Source of the DNA: Leptospira sp. GIMC2001
GTDB lineage: Bacteria; Spirochaetota; Leptospiria; Leptospirales; Leptospiraceae
Length of the DNA stretch: 64,000 bases
Reading direction: 5' to 3'
NCBI RefSeq assembly: GCF_028462125.1
Contig: NZ_CP115468.1
Location: 1,274,501 to 1,338,500, forward strand
In this document: positions 19,300 through 27,631 of the stretch, piece by piece
How positions within the stretch are numbered: the stretch's first letter is position 1
Layout of the letters: the number at the start of each line of letters is the position of its first letter
Notes under the pieces: model-generated
The model's database searches: none
What the model was told of the DNA's origin: nothing
The model's input: only the letters and a program-made list of their open reading frames with translations
Program-made: the position numbers and the translations under genes

Positions 19300-20135
19300 A
19301 AATCCATCTTCTGCAAGTCAGCGATTGGATAACGCATATAAACAGTTGTTATCTTGTTCGAAGAAACAATTGTAAAATGCGTGAGGGGATCAATTCCCAT
19401 GCTATAGAATCCTTCGTCTATCATAGCGATTCCAAAGCCTGCAGATTCTTTCTCATCCAAATAGTCTGGTCTAAAAAATTCTGATGATCGTCCAGCCTTC
19501 GCTAATTCTGCATGTTGCTCTCTTGAGGAATCAATTCGTTTCATATCCAATCCCATGATCGGTGCATCATTTCGAATTCGAAAATAAATATCATCATCCG
19601 AGATTCGAATTTTCATGGAAATTTTGAAATCTTCTTTCTGAATTTTATTGCGAGCTTCTGCGAGATATTCTTTCTCATGATCAGAAAAATTGGTTTTCTT
19701 AGATCGAATCTTGTCTTGTAATTGTAGGATTTTCTGAACTGTTTTCTTAAGCTTATCGGGAACCACATAACGCTGCATAGCGTCTCGAAGCGGGCTCGTA
19801 TCTAAAATAATTTCTAGCATTTCTTCTGCTTCTTTCATGGACGACTCTTCATCAGAATGAGTAAGTTTATTGAGTAACTCATCTTTGAAAATCACATGAC
19901 GAAGATTGCCCTTGACGCCATTGAGAAGTGCTTCCATAATTCCACTAAATAAATGGAAGGAAGCAAGAGGATTTGCTTCTAATCGATTTAGGATTCCTTG
20001 AATGACTTCGTTCAAGATATCGCGTGTTGGTCTAGTAAGACCCTTGATTTCAAAATGCAAATAATTTCTATTTACAATGGATTCAAGATTTTGGAGGATA
20101 AGGTCGCCTTTGAGGATTTTTTTTTCAGCTTGCAT
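19296..20135 (-). CDS. Conserved protein of unknown function, possible degenerate GHKL-type fold
   Basis: A 279-residue cytoplasmic protein that I do not recognise. The first 150 residues are helical and charged with no membrane segment. The last third contains IYFRIRNDAPIMGLD and ESAGFGIAMIDEGF, loosely like the N/G boxes of histidine-kinase-type ATPases, but the diagnostic residues are incomplete. It is the first gene of a two-gene unit with pabBC (4-nt overlap). The functional link to folate synthesis may be only transcriptional. Confidence 0.55.
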   Translation of the reverse strand: MQAEKKILKGDLILQNLESIVNRNYLHFEIKGLTRPTRDILNEVIQGILNRLEANPLASFHLFSGIMEALLNGVKGNLRHVIFKDELLNKLTHSDEESSMKEAEEMLEIILDTSPLRDAMQRYVVPDKLKKTVQKILQLQDKIRSKKTNFSDHEKEYLAEARNKIQKEDFKISMKIRISDDDIYFRIRNDAPIMGLDMKRIDSSREQHAELAKAGRSSEFFRPDYLDEKESAGFGIAMIDEGFYSMGIDPLTHFTIVSSNKITTVYMRYPIADLQKMDF

Positions 20136-20206
20136 AAAAAAATGATTCTTTCCAGTTCAATGTAGTAAAATTGCCCTAGAATGCAAGAAAATTTAGGTTG
20201 TATCAC

Positions 20207-20449
20207 ATGGAAAAAACAATTTTCGAATTGATCACTCCAGATTTGGGAGATACTGATAAAATTGAGTTGGTCAAATGGTACTGCAAAGTCGGTGAATCAA
20301 TTGAAGAAGGACAAGAAGTCCTTGAATTGGTAACGGACAAAGCAGCTTTTCCAATGGAATCACCGCGGAATGGAATTCTATCTAAAGTATTATTTCACGA
20401 AGGTGATGTAGTCAAGCGAGGAGATATCCTCGGTGTTCTAACAATTTGA
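20207..20449 (+). CDS. Small stand-alone lipoyl/biotinyl-attachment protein
   Basis: An 80-residue single-domain protein with the fold of the lipoyl domain of 2-oxoacid dehydrogenases. ITPDLGDTDKIELVKWYCKV begins it, and the modified lysine is in VTDKAAFPME, the turn equivalent to 'TDKA' of E2 proteins. HEGDVVKRGDILGVL closes it. No catalytic domain is attached, so it would be an acyl or aminomethyl carrier or a shuttle. The ATG at 20207 has TTAGG upstream and is preferred over the TTG at 20198. It starts a plus-strand operon, meeting the next gene with almost no gap. Confidence 0.8.
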   Translation: MEKTIFELITPDLGDTDKIELVKWYCKVGESIEEGQEVLELVTDKAAFPMESPRNGILSKVLFHEGDVVKRGDILGVLTI

Positions 20450-20454
20450 ATTCA

Positions 20455-21417
20455 ATGCGAATCGTTCATATTTCTGATTTGCATTTACCAATCCGTCTCA
20501 ATCCTTTTATTTTGCGTAGAAAATCGTTAATCGGTTATACAAATTTCGCCCTTCGAAGAAGAAAAAAACATCTGCTTCATAAGTCTCTACTTGAATCTAT
20601 TAGTAAATTAAAATATGATGTTCTTATAATTTCCGGTGATATCACAAATATTTCGGAAGAAAAAGAATTTACCCAAGCCAAGGAATTTCTGAAACCCATT
20701 CTTGACGATCGAACTTTTATTATTCCAGGGAATCACGATCGATATACTCAGAAATCTTGGGACGAAATGTACTTTGAAAAAGCATTTGGAGAATATATTG
20801 GAGATGCGATTCCGATTTCAGAATCTTCAAAAGAGCAAGGTGCAAAGCAAGAAATGAAGCATCTGCAAGATTCAGAGGTTCTAGGTGCAGAACAAGCTGC
20901 CATTGAGAAGAAAAAATATTTAAGGAAAAAAGTTTTTGGCGATGTTGCCATCTATGGTTGGGATTCTAATCTTGTTTTGCCTGCTATGAATGCACAAGGT
21001 TATGTAGATCTAGATATCGTTTACCAGACACAAGAATCAGTAGCGATGTCTAAAGAAAAGGAATATATGGTAGTCTGTCATCATCCCATCTGGAATCCAA
21101 TTGATCGTCAAGAATCAGCTAGACATAAATTGACAAATCGATCAGTGATTGGATCGATTCTTAAGTCAAATCCACCGAGTGTATTCTATCATGGACATTT
21201 GCATACCAATTGGGTAAAGGAGCCGGGTGAGGAATTCCCATTCTGGGTTGTGAACTCTGCATCTTCTACGAGGGATTCTGATGATCGTCATAGAAGCGGT
21301 TACCATATTCTGGATAGAATCGACAGTCAATGGAATATCAAAAGAATTGAATACAATATAGGTATGATGGAATACCGAGAAACTAAAGTTATAGTATATA
21401 ATGAACATAAAGGATAA
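20455..21417 (+). CDS. Calcineurin-like metallophosphoesterase (CpdA-like)
   Basis: A 320-residue cytoplasmic phosphodiesterase/phosphatase. All five metal-binding blocks are present: [35 protein letters not shown] and FYHGHLHTN. This set is typical of the class III cyclic-nucleotide phosphodiesterase family. An insertion of about 60 residues rich in Gln, Glu and Lys (centred near residue 145) lies between the third and fourth blocks. The ATG at 20455 gives the typical '[11 protein letters not shown]' start. It sits between the lipoyl protein and mrp. Confidence 0.85.
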   Translation: MRIVHISDLHLPIRLNPFILRRKSLIGYTNFALRRRKKHLLHKSLLESISKLKYDVLIISGDITNISEEKEFTQAKEFLKPILDDRTFIIPGNHDRYTQKSWDEMYFEKAFGEYIGDAIPISESSKEQGAKQEMKHLQDSEVLGAEQAAIEKKKYLRKKVFGDVAIYGWDSNLVLPAMNAQGYVDLDIVYQTQESVAMSKEKEYMVVCHHPIWNPIDRQESARHKLTNRSVIGSILKSNPPSVFYHGHLHTNWVKEPGEEFPFWVVNSASSTRDSDDRHRSGYHILDRIDSQWNIKRIEYNIGMMEYRETKVIVYNEHKG

Positions 21418-21422
21418 AAATT

Positions 21423-22472
21423 ATGGCAGAAGTGAAGCCTGATATAAATTTAATACAAAAACAACTCTTAAATGTAAAGCACCCAGAACTCAAGAAAGAT
21501 ATAATCACTCTTGGTATGGTCGCAAGTCTCGAGCCGAACGAAGAAGGAATATCTCTACTGATAAAAACTCCTAATGCAGATCGGCGAATGCAGATTGGAC
21601 TCGAAGCACAGATCAGGCAAGTGCTTTCGAAAACGGAAGGTGTTGGCAAGATCAAGATAAAATTCGAAGTCGACCAGAATATGAAGTTAGATGATGGCAA
21701 TCGTATTCGTGGCGTTAAGAAAGTTATAGCGATTGGATCAGGTAAGGGCGGAGTAGGTAAGTCAACGGTTACATCGAATTTAGCAGCGGCGGCTGTGAAC
21801 GCTGGCTTGAAAGTTGGAATTATGGACGCAGATATTTATGGTCCATCAATCGGCAAAATGTTCGGAAGCTCCGGACGAGTTGCACTCAAAATCGAAAATG
21901 ATAAAATCTATCCATTAGAAAAAAATGGAATTAAGATCATCTCATTTGCCTTTCTTATCAATGAAGACCAACCTGTGGTATGGCGAGGACCGATGCTTGG
22001 TAAAGCCGTTGAGCAGTTCCTATACGATGTAGTATGGGGTGAGCTGGACATTTTGTTCATTGACCTTCCTCCTGGTACGGGTGATGTGCAACTATCTCTT
22101 GCTCAATTGATTGATCTAGATGGTGCAATACTTGTTACCACTCCACAATCAGTTGCGTTGCTTGATGCAAATCGAGCAGCCGCTATGCTCAATCAAGTAA
22201 AAGTTCCAATTCTCGGAATTGTTGAGAATATGAGCGAATTTGTATGCCCGAAATGCGGTCATGCGTCCAATATATTCTCGCAAGGTGGTGGTGACAAAAT
22301 TGCTTCAAGCTTGGGTGTGAAGAAATTAGGTGGAGTTCCGATAACAATGGACATAATGCAAGCGGGCGAGGCTGGAGTTCCTTTTGTTGCAAAAGAAAAG
22401 GATTCTGTCATTGCTAAGGCTTATGCCTCGATTCTCGCGAATCTGCAAGAAGAGATAAAGAATTGGGAGTAA
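21423..22472 (+). CDS. mrp: Mrp/ApbC-type iron-sulfur cluster carrier ATPase
   Basis: A 349-residue P-loop NTPase. The N-terminal 90 residues match the MIP18/DUF59 domain. The deviant Walker [16 protein letters not shown] is characteristic of Mrp/NBP35. [15 protein letters not shown] and [17 protein letters not shown] are hallmark segments. The C-terminal CPKC motif binds a transferable [4Fe-4S] cluster at the dimer interface. Its role is delivery of Fe-S clusters to apoproteins in the cytoplasm. It lies 5 bp after the phosphoesterase. Confidence 0.92.
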   Translation: MAEVKPDINLIQKQLLNVKHPELKKDIITLGMVASLEPNEEGISLLIKTPNADRRMQIGLEAQIRQVLSKTEGVGKIKIKFEVDQNMKLDDGNRIRGVKKVIAIGSGKGGVGKSTVTSNLAAAAVNAGLKVGIMDADIYGPSIGKMFGSSGRVALKIENDKIYPLEKNGIKIISFAFLINEDQPVVWRGPMLGKAVEQFLYDVVWGELDILFIDLPPGTGDVQLSLAQLIDLDGAILVTTPQSVALLDANRAAAMLNQVKVPILGIVENMSEFVCPKCGHASNIFSQGGGDKIASSLGVKKLGGVPITMDIMQAGEAGVPFVAKEKDSVIAKAYASILANLQEEIKNWE

Positions 22473-22530
22473 AAAAATGCTTGATAAGGCTCAAATCCAA
22501 GTGTTTTTATGATGTCTGAGGAGGGAAAAT

Positions 22531-23226
22531 ATGATTTTTGAGAAAGGATCCAAACAAAATCCCACCGGGAATCTTATTCTGTACTTCAATGTTACAGGAG
22601 AGAACCCAGTTCAGCCAGGTGGCAAAATCATCGCATCCAATGTGGTTGTGAGCTTCCTTAAGTTGGGTGATAATTTTCCAGTTGTCACTTTTCCACCTGT
22701 TGCACTTCCAGCTTTGGAAGATCTGCGAAATATAATCGGAATCAATTTAGATGCTTATGATATAGTAAAATTGCCAGATTTTGATCTTCCAGAAAACAAA
22801 GAAGAAGCGAATCGATATATTCAAGATCAGATGGAGAGATTCAATCAGTATGTAATGAAGTATGTTGAATTCTGCAAAGCTCGTGAGAAGAAACCAATGG
22901 AGATTTCTGAAAAAGAAATTCATGGAGTTGAAGGTTATCTAGAAGCACTGGCAAGATTATCTATGGAATTACGCAAATCGACGGGCCTTGCGAAAGAAGC
23001 AACGATGATGCGTGTTGATCGAATTGCTTCTAATTTTTCCACATCTCATCCTCAGTATGATGTAGAGAATTTCAAAAGGGCTCTTCAATTTCCAGGCCAT
23101 ATCGGCGATGAATTGATTGGATTGTATCTAAAAAAATTCAATGCAATCTCTATAGAAAACTATGAAGATGCATCCGATCTTAAGAGACGTATCGAAGATA
23201 TAGAGACCTCACTTTCTAGTCATTAA
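22531..23226 (+). CDS. Conserved protein of unknown function
   Basis: A 231-residue soluble protein with a strong ribosome-binding site (GAGGAGG). I do not recognise it. The first 80 residues contain short strands and the phrase [20 protein letters not shown], and the rest is charged and helical. There is no signal peptide and there are no cysteine motifs. It lies between mrp and the GGQ-domain gene in a tight plus-strand run, so it is probably a housekeeping protein of the lineage. Confidence 0.6.
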   Translation: MIFEKGSKQNPTGNLILYFNVTGENPVQPGGKIIASNVVVSFLKLGDNFPVVTFPPVALPALEDLRNIIGINLDAYDIVKLPDFDLPENKEEANRYIQDQMERFNQYVMKYVEFCKAREKKPMEISEKEIHGVEGYLEALARLSMELRKSTGLAKEATMMRVDRIASNFSTSHPQYDVENFKRALQFPGHIGDELIGLYLKKFNAISIENYEDASDLKRRIEDIETSLSSH

Positions 23227-23229
23227 TTT

Positions 23230-23631
23230 ATGAACTTGAGTTTTCCTGTGTCACCAGGCAAGGTTGTTATCTTGCAAAAGAGGATGCAGGAACTCTCTAT
23301 CAAAGAATCCGATCTTACAGAAACCTTTGTCAGATCCGGAGGCAAGGGTGGGCAGAATGTGAACAAAGTGTCCACTGCCGTTCGACTTTTGCATATTCCA
23401 ACTGGTGAAGAAGTAAAATGTTCCATCAATCGAACACAAGGGCTCAATCGTTACAAGGCTCGCGTTATACTCTGCGACCGTCTCGAAGCTCGCTCCAAAG
23501 GAAACGATTCCAAAATTCAGAAAAATATTATTAAAATTCAAAAATCTAAAAAAGATAAACTCAGAAAACAGAAAAAGAAATCCACTGAAAATTTGAGGAT
23601 TCAAGATTTGGAATCTGATCGAGAAGAGTAA
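23230..23631 (+). CDS. Class I release-factor domain protein (ArfB/mtRF-R-like)
   Basis: A 133-residue protein made of only the catalytic release-factor domain. RSGGKGGQNVNKVST places the GGQ peptidyl-tRNA hydrolysis motif at residues 40-42. It then shows INRTQGLNRYKARVILCDRL and a basic tail (about 15 Lys among the last 35 residues) of the kind that ArfB inserts in the mRNA channel. It lacks stop-codon-reading domains, so it probably rescues stalled ribosomes. It begins 3 bp after the preceding stop. Confidence 0.85.
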   Translation: MNLSFPVSPGKVVILQKRMQELSIKESDLTETFVRSGGKGGQNVNKVSTAVRLLHIPTGEEVKCSINRTQGLNRYKARVILCDRLEARSKGNDSKIQKNIIKIQKSKKDKLRKQKKKSTENLRIQDLESDREE

Positions 23632-23681
23632 ATTAGAATATTGAATGAATATGGAATTCAATTTTAGTTAAAGGAGATTAG

Positions 23682-24257
23682 ATGAAAAATTTACAAAAAT
23701 TTATGAGTAGATTTGATTTCTTAACTCCAACCGAATATGAAATCGTTTCGAAAAATCTCACATTAAAAAAGATTCCGAAAGGTGAATTTTTCTTAGAAGC
23801 AGGTCAGATCACAAAAGACCTGGGATTTGTTGAAGAAGGTTGCATCCGATCTTATTATTATCACGAGGGAAGAGATATCACTCAAGATTTTTATGTGGAA
23901 AATTCTATGATAGCAATCATGAGCGGAATCATAAAAGGGGAATCTTCTCCTTTGTCCTACCAAGCTATAGAGGACACTCAATTGTATCTATTGAGATATG
24001 ATAACCTCATTGAAATATATAAAGAATCTCCAAAAATGGAAAAGTTAGGACGATCGATTCTTGAAGGATTGCTTGTCCAAGCAGAAGATCGCATAACTAC
24101 TTTCTTGACAAAGTCACCTGAAGAACGTTATATTCTAATGATGGAAAATCAGTCAGAGCTTGTGAATAAAATCAACCAGAATCATTTGGCATCTTACCTG
24201 GGAATCACTCCAGTATCACTGAGTCGAATGAAGTCTCGGATTTTTAAAAAAAATTAA
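23682..24257 (+). CDS. Crp/Fnr-family transcriptional regulator
   Basis: A 191-residue regulator. An N-terminal cyclic-nucleotide-binding-like beta barrel (KIPKGEFFLEAGQITKDLGF to about residue 115) precedes a C-terminal helix-turn-helix with the recognition segment HLASYLGITPVSLSRMKSRI. This short form with 'SYLGITPVSLSR' is common in regulators of the Bacteroidetes/Spirochaetes type. No Fnr-type cysteine cluster is present. The ribosome-binding site AAGGAGAT is strong. It may control the hydrolase downstream. Confidence 0.82.
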   Translation: MKNLQKFMSRFDFLTPTEYEIVSKNLTLKKIPKGEFFLEAGQITKDLGFVEEGCIRSYYYHEGRDITQDFYVENSMIAIMSGIIKGESSPLSYQAIEDTQLYLLRYDNLIEIYKESPKMEKLGRSILEGLLVQAEDRITTFLTKSPEERYILMMENQSELVNKINQNHLASYLGITPVSLSRMKSRIFKKN

Positions 24258-24334
24258 CTTAAGATAAGATCCATTTAGTTTCATAAATGTTTACAATTCT
24301 CTGCCGGTATGAACGCTTGGGGAAGGAGATTTAT

Positions 24335-25201
24335 ATGCTAAATTTAATAAAAAAAATACTATTAATGGGAATATTTTTGAATCTGATTCTAAATTGCCAA
24401 TCAAGAACAGAAGTTAGAAATTCCAAACAACCGATTCAGTCCAAAACAATTGTATTTATCCATGGTATGTTCATGACGCCTTTGTGCTGGCAGGATTGGG
24501 AGAAGGAATTCAGATCTAAGGGATACAAAACGTATTCTCCAGCTTGGCCATTGCATGATAAAACTCCATCTCAAATGCGTACAGAACATCCTAACCCGAA
24601 ATTGGGTGAACTTGGTCTTAAGGAAATTGTTGAGCATTATGAGAAATTCATACTGACTCTTCCTGAAAAACCAATCATCATAGGGCATTCAATGGGTGCC
24701 TTGGTTACACAAATATTGATGCAAAAAGATTTGGGATCTGGCTATGTTGCCATTCGTTCTGCCCCACCTAAAGGAGTTTTGAGTCTCAAATGGTCTTTTA
24801 TCAAAAGCAATTGGAATGCAATCAGTCCATTTGCCGATAAAAAAGAACCTTTTCTGCTTACTTACGATGAGTTTAAATATGCGCTTGCCAACACACTTAC
24901 AGATGAAGATGCGAAGTCAACTTACGAAAAATATGTTACTCCTGAATCCAGATATGTGGTAGCAGAAGCTCAGACCGATATTGCTAAGTTGGAATATGAA
25001 AAAAATCGAGCTCCTTTGCTTTTTATATCTGCATCCGAAGATCGAATTACACCTGCTAGATTAAATTATAGTAATTTTTCTAATTATCCGCAAGGAAAAT
25101 TGGTTACTGATTATTTCGAGTTTACTGGAGTTGGTCATCTTTTGAATGATCAAACTGCTAAGGATGAAATAATTTATGTTTTGAAATGGCTCAATGAATA
25201 G
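24335..25201 (+). CDS. Alpha/beta-hydrolase lipoprotein
   Basis: A 288-residue hydrolase starting at the ATG at 24335, chosen because GAAGGAGAT lies just upstream and because it gives a proper signal (LIKKILLMGIFLNLILNC). An N-terminal HGMFMTPLCW oxyanion segment is followed by the nucleophile elbow GHSMGALVTQ, an acid in SASEDRITP and a histidine in GVGHLLNDQ. The esterase or lipase substrate is unknown. It probably sits on the periplasmic face of a membrane. It follows the Crp/Fnr gene by 77 bp. Confidence 0.8.
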   Translation: MLNLIKKILLMGIFLNLILNCQSRTEVRNSKQPIQSKTIVFIHGMFMTPLCWQDWEKEFRSKGYKTYSPAWPLHDKTPSQMRTEHPNPKLGELGLKEIVEHYEKFILTLPEKPIIIGHSMGALVTQILMQKDLGSGYVAIRSAPPKGVLSLKWSFIKSNWNAISPFADKKEPFLLTYDEFKYALANTLTDEDAKSTYEKYVTPESRYVVAEAQTDIAKLEYEKNRAPLLFISASEDRITPARLNYSNFSNYPQGKLVTDYFEFTGVGHLLNDQTAKDEIIYVLKWLNE

Positions 25202-25223
25202 ATTGTGGGAAACTTTTTTTGAA

Positions 25224-25245
25224 GCCGTGGGCTTAAGCCCCCGGC
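25224..25245. repeat. 22-nt near-perfect palindrome GCCG-GGGCTTAAGCCC-CGGC
   Basis: GCCG, one mismatch, GGGCTTAAGCCC, one mismatch, then CGGC. It is markedly GC-rich against its surroundings and lies in the 219-bp gap after the hydrolase. It resembles REP-type palindromes but only one copy is seen in this window. It could also end transcription, though no T-run follows. Confidence 0.55.
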
Positions 25246-25420
25246 ATCCGGCCTAAGTGGATTCAATTGGCTACATAATACCTTCATATAGATTATTTAC
25301 AAGCCAGATATTCAGACAGTTTTTATGTAATCAATCCATTTGAAACTGATTGAGAACTAATTAGCAATAAAATCACAAAACCTACTTTTCTAGATTCAAT
25401 TTTCCTGAGTAACGAAGTAA

Positions 25421-25906
25421 CTATATTGGTAAATAGCTATCCAGTACTTCCATAGGAATATGTGTACGCTCTGATGTGATTTCTTTATTCTTTCCAGTCT
25501 CGAGCCATATTCTGGAAACTGTGTCCAATAACGGTTCACCCAATTCAATAACTCTACCGTCTGGATCTCTGATTCGCATTACAAGCTGACCCCAAGGCTG
25601 TTCAGTTAGTGGATTGACAAATGGAACATTTTTATCCAATAAAAATTCTTCTAGTGGCTTCAATGCTTTTGCTTCGAAACAAATTTCATGACTGAAGTCA
25701 ATTCCGCTTTTAAGGTTCAACTTTTTACCGAATACCAAATTTTCAGCATAAGACCGCTCCCATAAAGAAAACCCGCTAGTATACATAACATGATTTTCGC
25801 TATCTATCGAAGGTATTTGGTTTAGACAACCTTCATAAAATTGGCGAGCGGCTTTGATATCTTCAGTGATTAAAGTTGTGAGTGAGAGTTTGATTTCCTG
25901 TTTCAT
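25421..25906 (-). CDS. VOC-family (glyoxalase/bleomycin-resistance fold) protein
   Basis: A 161-residue protein of the vicinal-oxygen-chelate superfamily. KLSLTTLITEDIKAARQFYE is the usual first half, and PWGQLVMRIRDPDGRVIELG carries the C-terminal metal-ligand Glu. The role may be detoxification or binding of a small ligand. The start at 25906 is preferred because it gives the standard N-terminus. The frame extends 17 codons upstream. It lies 52 bp behind an AraC gene on the same strand, an arrangement repeated at 48.4-49.7 kb. Confidence 0.8.
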   Translation of the reverse strand: MKQEIKLSLTTLITEDIKAARQFYEGCLNQIPSIDSENHVMYTSGFSLWERSYAENLVFGKKLNLKSGIDFSHEICFEAKALKPLEEFLLDKNVPFVNPLTEQPWGQLVMRIRDPDGRVIELGEPLLDTVSRIWLETGKNKEITSERTHIPMEVLDSYLPI

Positions 25907-25958
25907 ATAAGTAATAATACAGCATTGGACTAGCACTGTCTTGAATGAAAGCGACAAT

Positions 25959-26699
25959 CTACAGAAAAAAATTTCCTGCTGTTTTACCTGTAAAAAATTT
26001 AATCTCTCGACTCATATGGGATTGGTCGCTATAACCAGATTCTAAAGCAAGATTTGCCAAGTGTTGATTGGTATACTTATTTGAATTTAGTTGCGCTAAT
26101 TCCCAACACTTATGAAATCGAAGGATTTTTCCAAGCATTGTGGGAGTTAACCCAGTGGACATTCTAAATTTTCTTTCTAAAGTTCTTAAAGATAGGGAAT
26201 ATTGTTTTGCCCAATATGAAGGAGAATTTGAGATACCTTTTGTTCGTAAAGATTTAGACAAGGATACTAAATTACTATCCGATGCTTGAAGATTGATTTC
26301 AACCCAGTTATTGAGAATTTCTAAGTTTCTAGTTCGTATAAAATCGACAGATATATTTTTTAAAGATTTAAAAAGTTTATATTGGATAGACTGTAGGTCG
26401 ATTGCTTGATTGCCGATTTCTGCTATGGGAAGATTTAGTAGAGAGCCTGGATGGAATTGCAAACCAATGTAAATTTCATCTGATGATATAGATTTTATTC
26501 TTGTATGATTTTCAAAACCCGTTAGCCATATGTTATTGATTTGTTGAGTTATAGCCGAATATTCAATGATTATATCACAATGACCATCAGGCAGAATTTC
26601 AAAATTAATGTTTTCTTCATTACGATTCTGGCTAATCCAAATCGTTTCTAGCCCCGATTTAAATCTGATAGAATCATTGGTTGAGAATTTACAAAACAA
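25959..26699 (-). CDS. AraC-family regulator
   Basis: A 246-residue regulator. The N-terminal part (ILPDGHCDIIIEYS, WLTGFENHTRI, IGLQFHPGSL) matches the DUF6597 sensor common in AraC proteins. The C-terminal two helix-turn-helix motifs include YSLSLRTLERKFRMSTGLTP and HLANLALESGYSDQSHMSRE. It probably controls the adjacent VOC and DinB genes. Confidence 0.88.
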   Translation of the reverse strand: MFCKFSTNDSIRFKSGLETIWISQNRNEENINFEILPDGHCDIIIEYSAITQQINNIWLTGFENHTRIKSISSDEIYIGLQFHPGSLLNLPIAEIGNQAIDLQSIQYKLFKSLKNISVDFIRTRNLEILNNWVEINLQASDSNLVSLSKSLRTKGISNSPSYWAKQYSLSLRTLERKFRMSTGLTPTMLGKILRFHKCWELAQLNSNKYTNQHLANLALESGYSDQSHMSREIKFFTGKTAGNFFL

Positions 26700-26725
26700 A
26701 TTAGAAACTTTTCCTAGCTATTCTT

Positions 26726-27229
26726 TTATTCGTTTTGAAAATCTGGCAACATGAGAAGATCCGTTGATCCAATATCGAGACCCATCTGGCTAAGTAAGGT
26801 TGTGATCTGACCTCGGTGATGAGTCTGATGGTTGAAGAAATGTGAAAGAACAAACCATATTGGATATTGTCTCGGTTTCGGATTTGCGATACCTTTGTAG
26901 CTCAGAATTCTAGTTAAATCTAAGTTAGTATAAGAATCTATAAGCTTGATAATCTTTTCGTCTAAGTGCATACGATTTTCTTGGAGTTCATTAAAATCTG
27001 AATAGAGTTCTTGATCGAGTGATTTAATTTGAAAAGGAAGAACTTCTAACCTTGAAATCCATACTAAATCTGCAAGTAATATATGATTGAGTGTTCCATG
27101 GATTGACTTGAAAAAAGCCAATCGATTTTTCTTTCTCTCTTCATCCGAAAGTCCACTACAAACTTTATAGATTTTCTCATTCATCCATTGATTGTATTGG
27201 CACATAGCTTTATAATGATTTAGATCCAT
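26726..27229 (-). CDS. DinB/DUF664-like four-helix-bundle protein
   Basis: A 167-residue protein. YNQWMNEKIYKVCSGLSDEE and a His in FKSIHGTLNHILLADLVWIS, together with HFFNHQTHHRGQITTLLSQM near the C-terminus, give the His-rich metal site (H..H and H.THHRGQ) of the DinB superfamily. Members often use bacillithiol or other thiols. The exact role is unknown. The ATG at 27229 has GAAGGA upstream and replaces a longer open frame to 27298. It precedes the AraC gene, with 26 bp between. Confidence 0.85.
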   Translation of the reverse strand: MDLNHYKAMCQYNQWMNEKIYKVCSGLSDEERKKNRLAFFKSIHGTLNHILLADLVWISRLEVLPFQIKSLDQELYSDFNELQENRMHLDEKIIKLIDSYTNLDLTRILSYKGIANPKPRQYPIWFVLSHFFNHQTHHRGQITTLLSQMGLDIGSTDLLMLPDFQNE

Positions 27230-27473
27230 AAATTTCCTTCGTTCTTTTTTCGATCTTTTAAAAATTTGAGTAGTGGTTCTATGTCTACTCCACTCCAACG
27301 AAACTATTTTCTAGATTCGAAAAGTAAATGAATTTAAAGATCAAAAAAATATACTAAAGCCATGCATATTGGTAAGAATTTTTTTGTGTGTTTCCTTATC
27401 TTTAACTAAGGTCAAAGTTTTTCCTGCTCATTTCCTCATTAAATGAGAATTGGAAAATAATCTAAATATTGAA

Positions 27474-27535
27474 TTGACAGGAAAGTTGCATTATTAATTA
27501 TGTAAAATAATACATGAAATAAAATACATGTATTT
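27474..27535 (+). promoter_or_regulatory. Putative promoter and operator upstream of the DabB-DabA fusion
   Basis: The 402-bp gap 27230-27631 holds no gene. It includes TTGACA at 27474-27479, a possible -35 with AT-rich sequence behind it but no good -10. A perfect 14-bp palindrome, AAATACATGTATTT, is at 27522-27535. The octamer AATACATG occurs at 27509-27516 and again at 27523-27530, 14 bp apart. This is a plausible regulator-binding site. Confidence 0.4.
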
Positions 27536-27631
27536 ATGGACTGGGAATGCATACGTCAATTATTTTGGAATTCAATTGATTCCGGAATAATTAGATATTG
27601 CAGCCTTTGTTACTTGCAATAGGGGGAAAAT

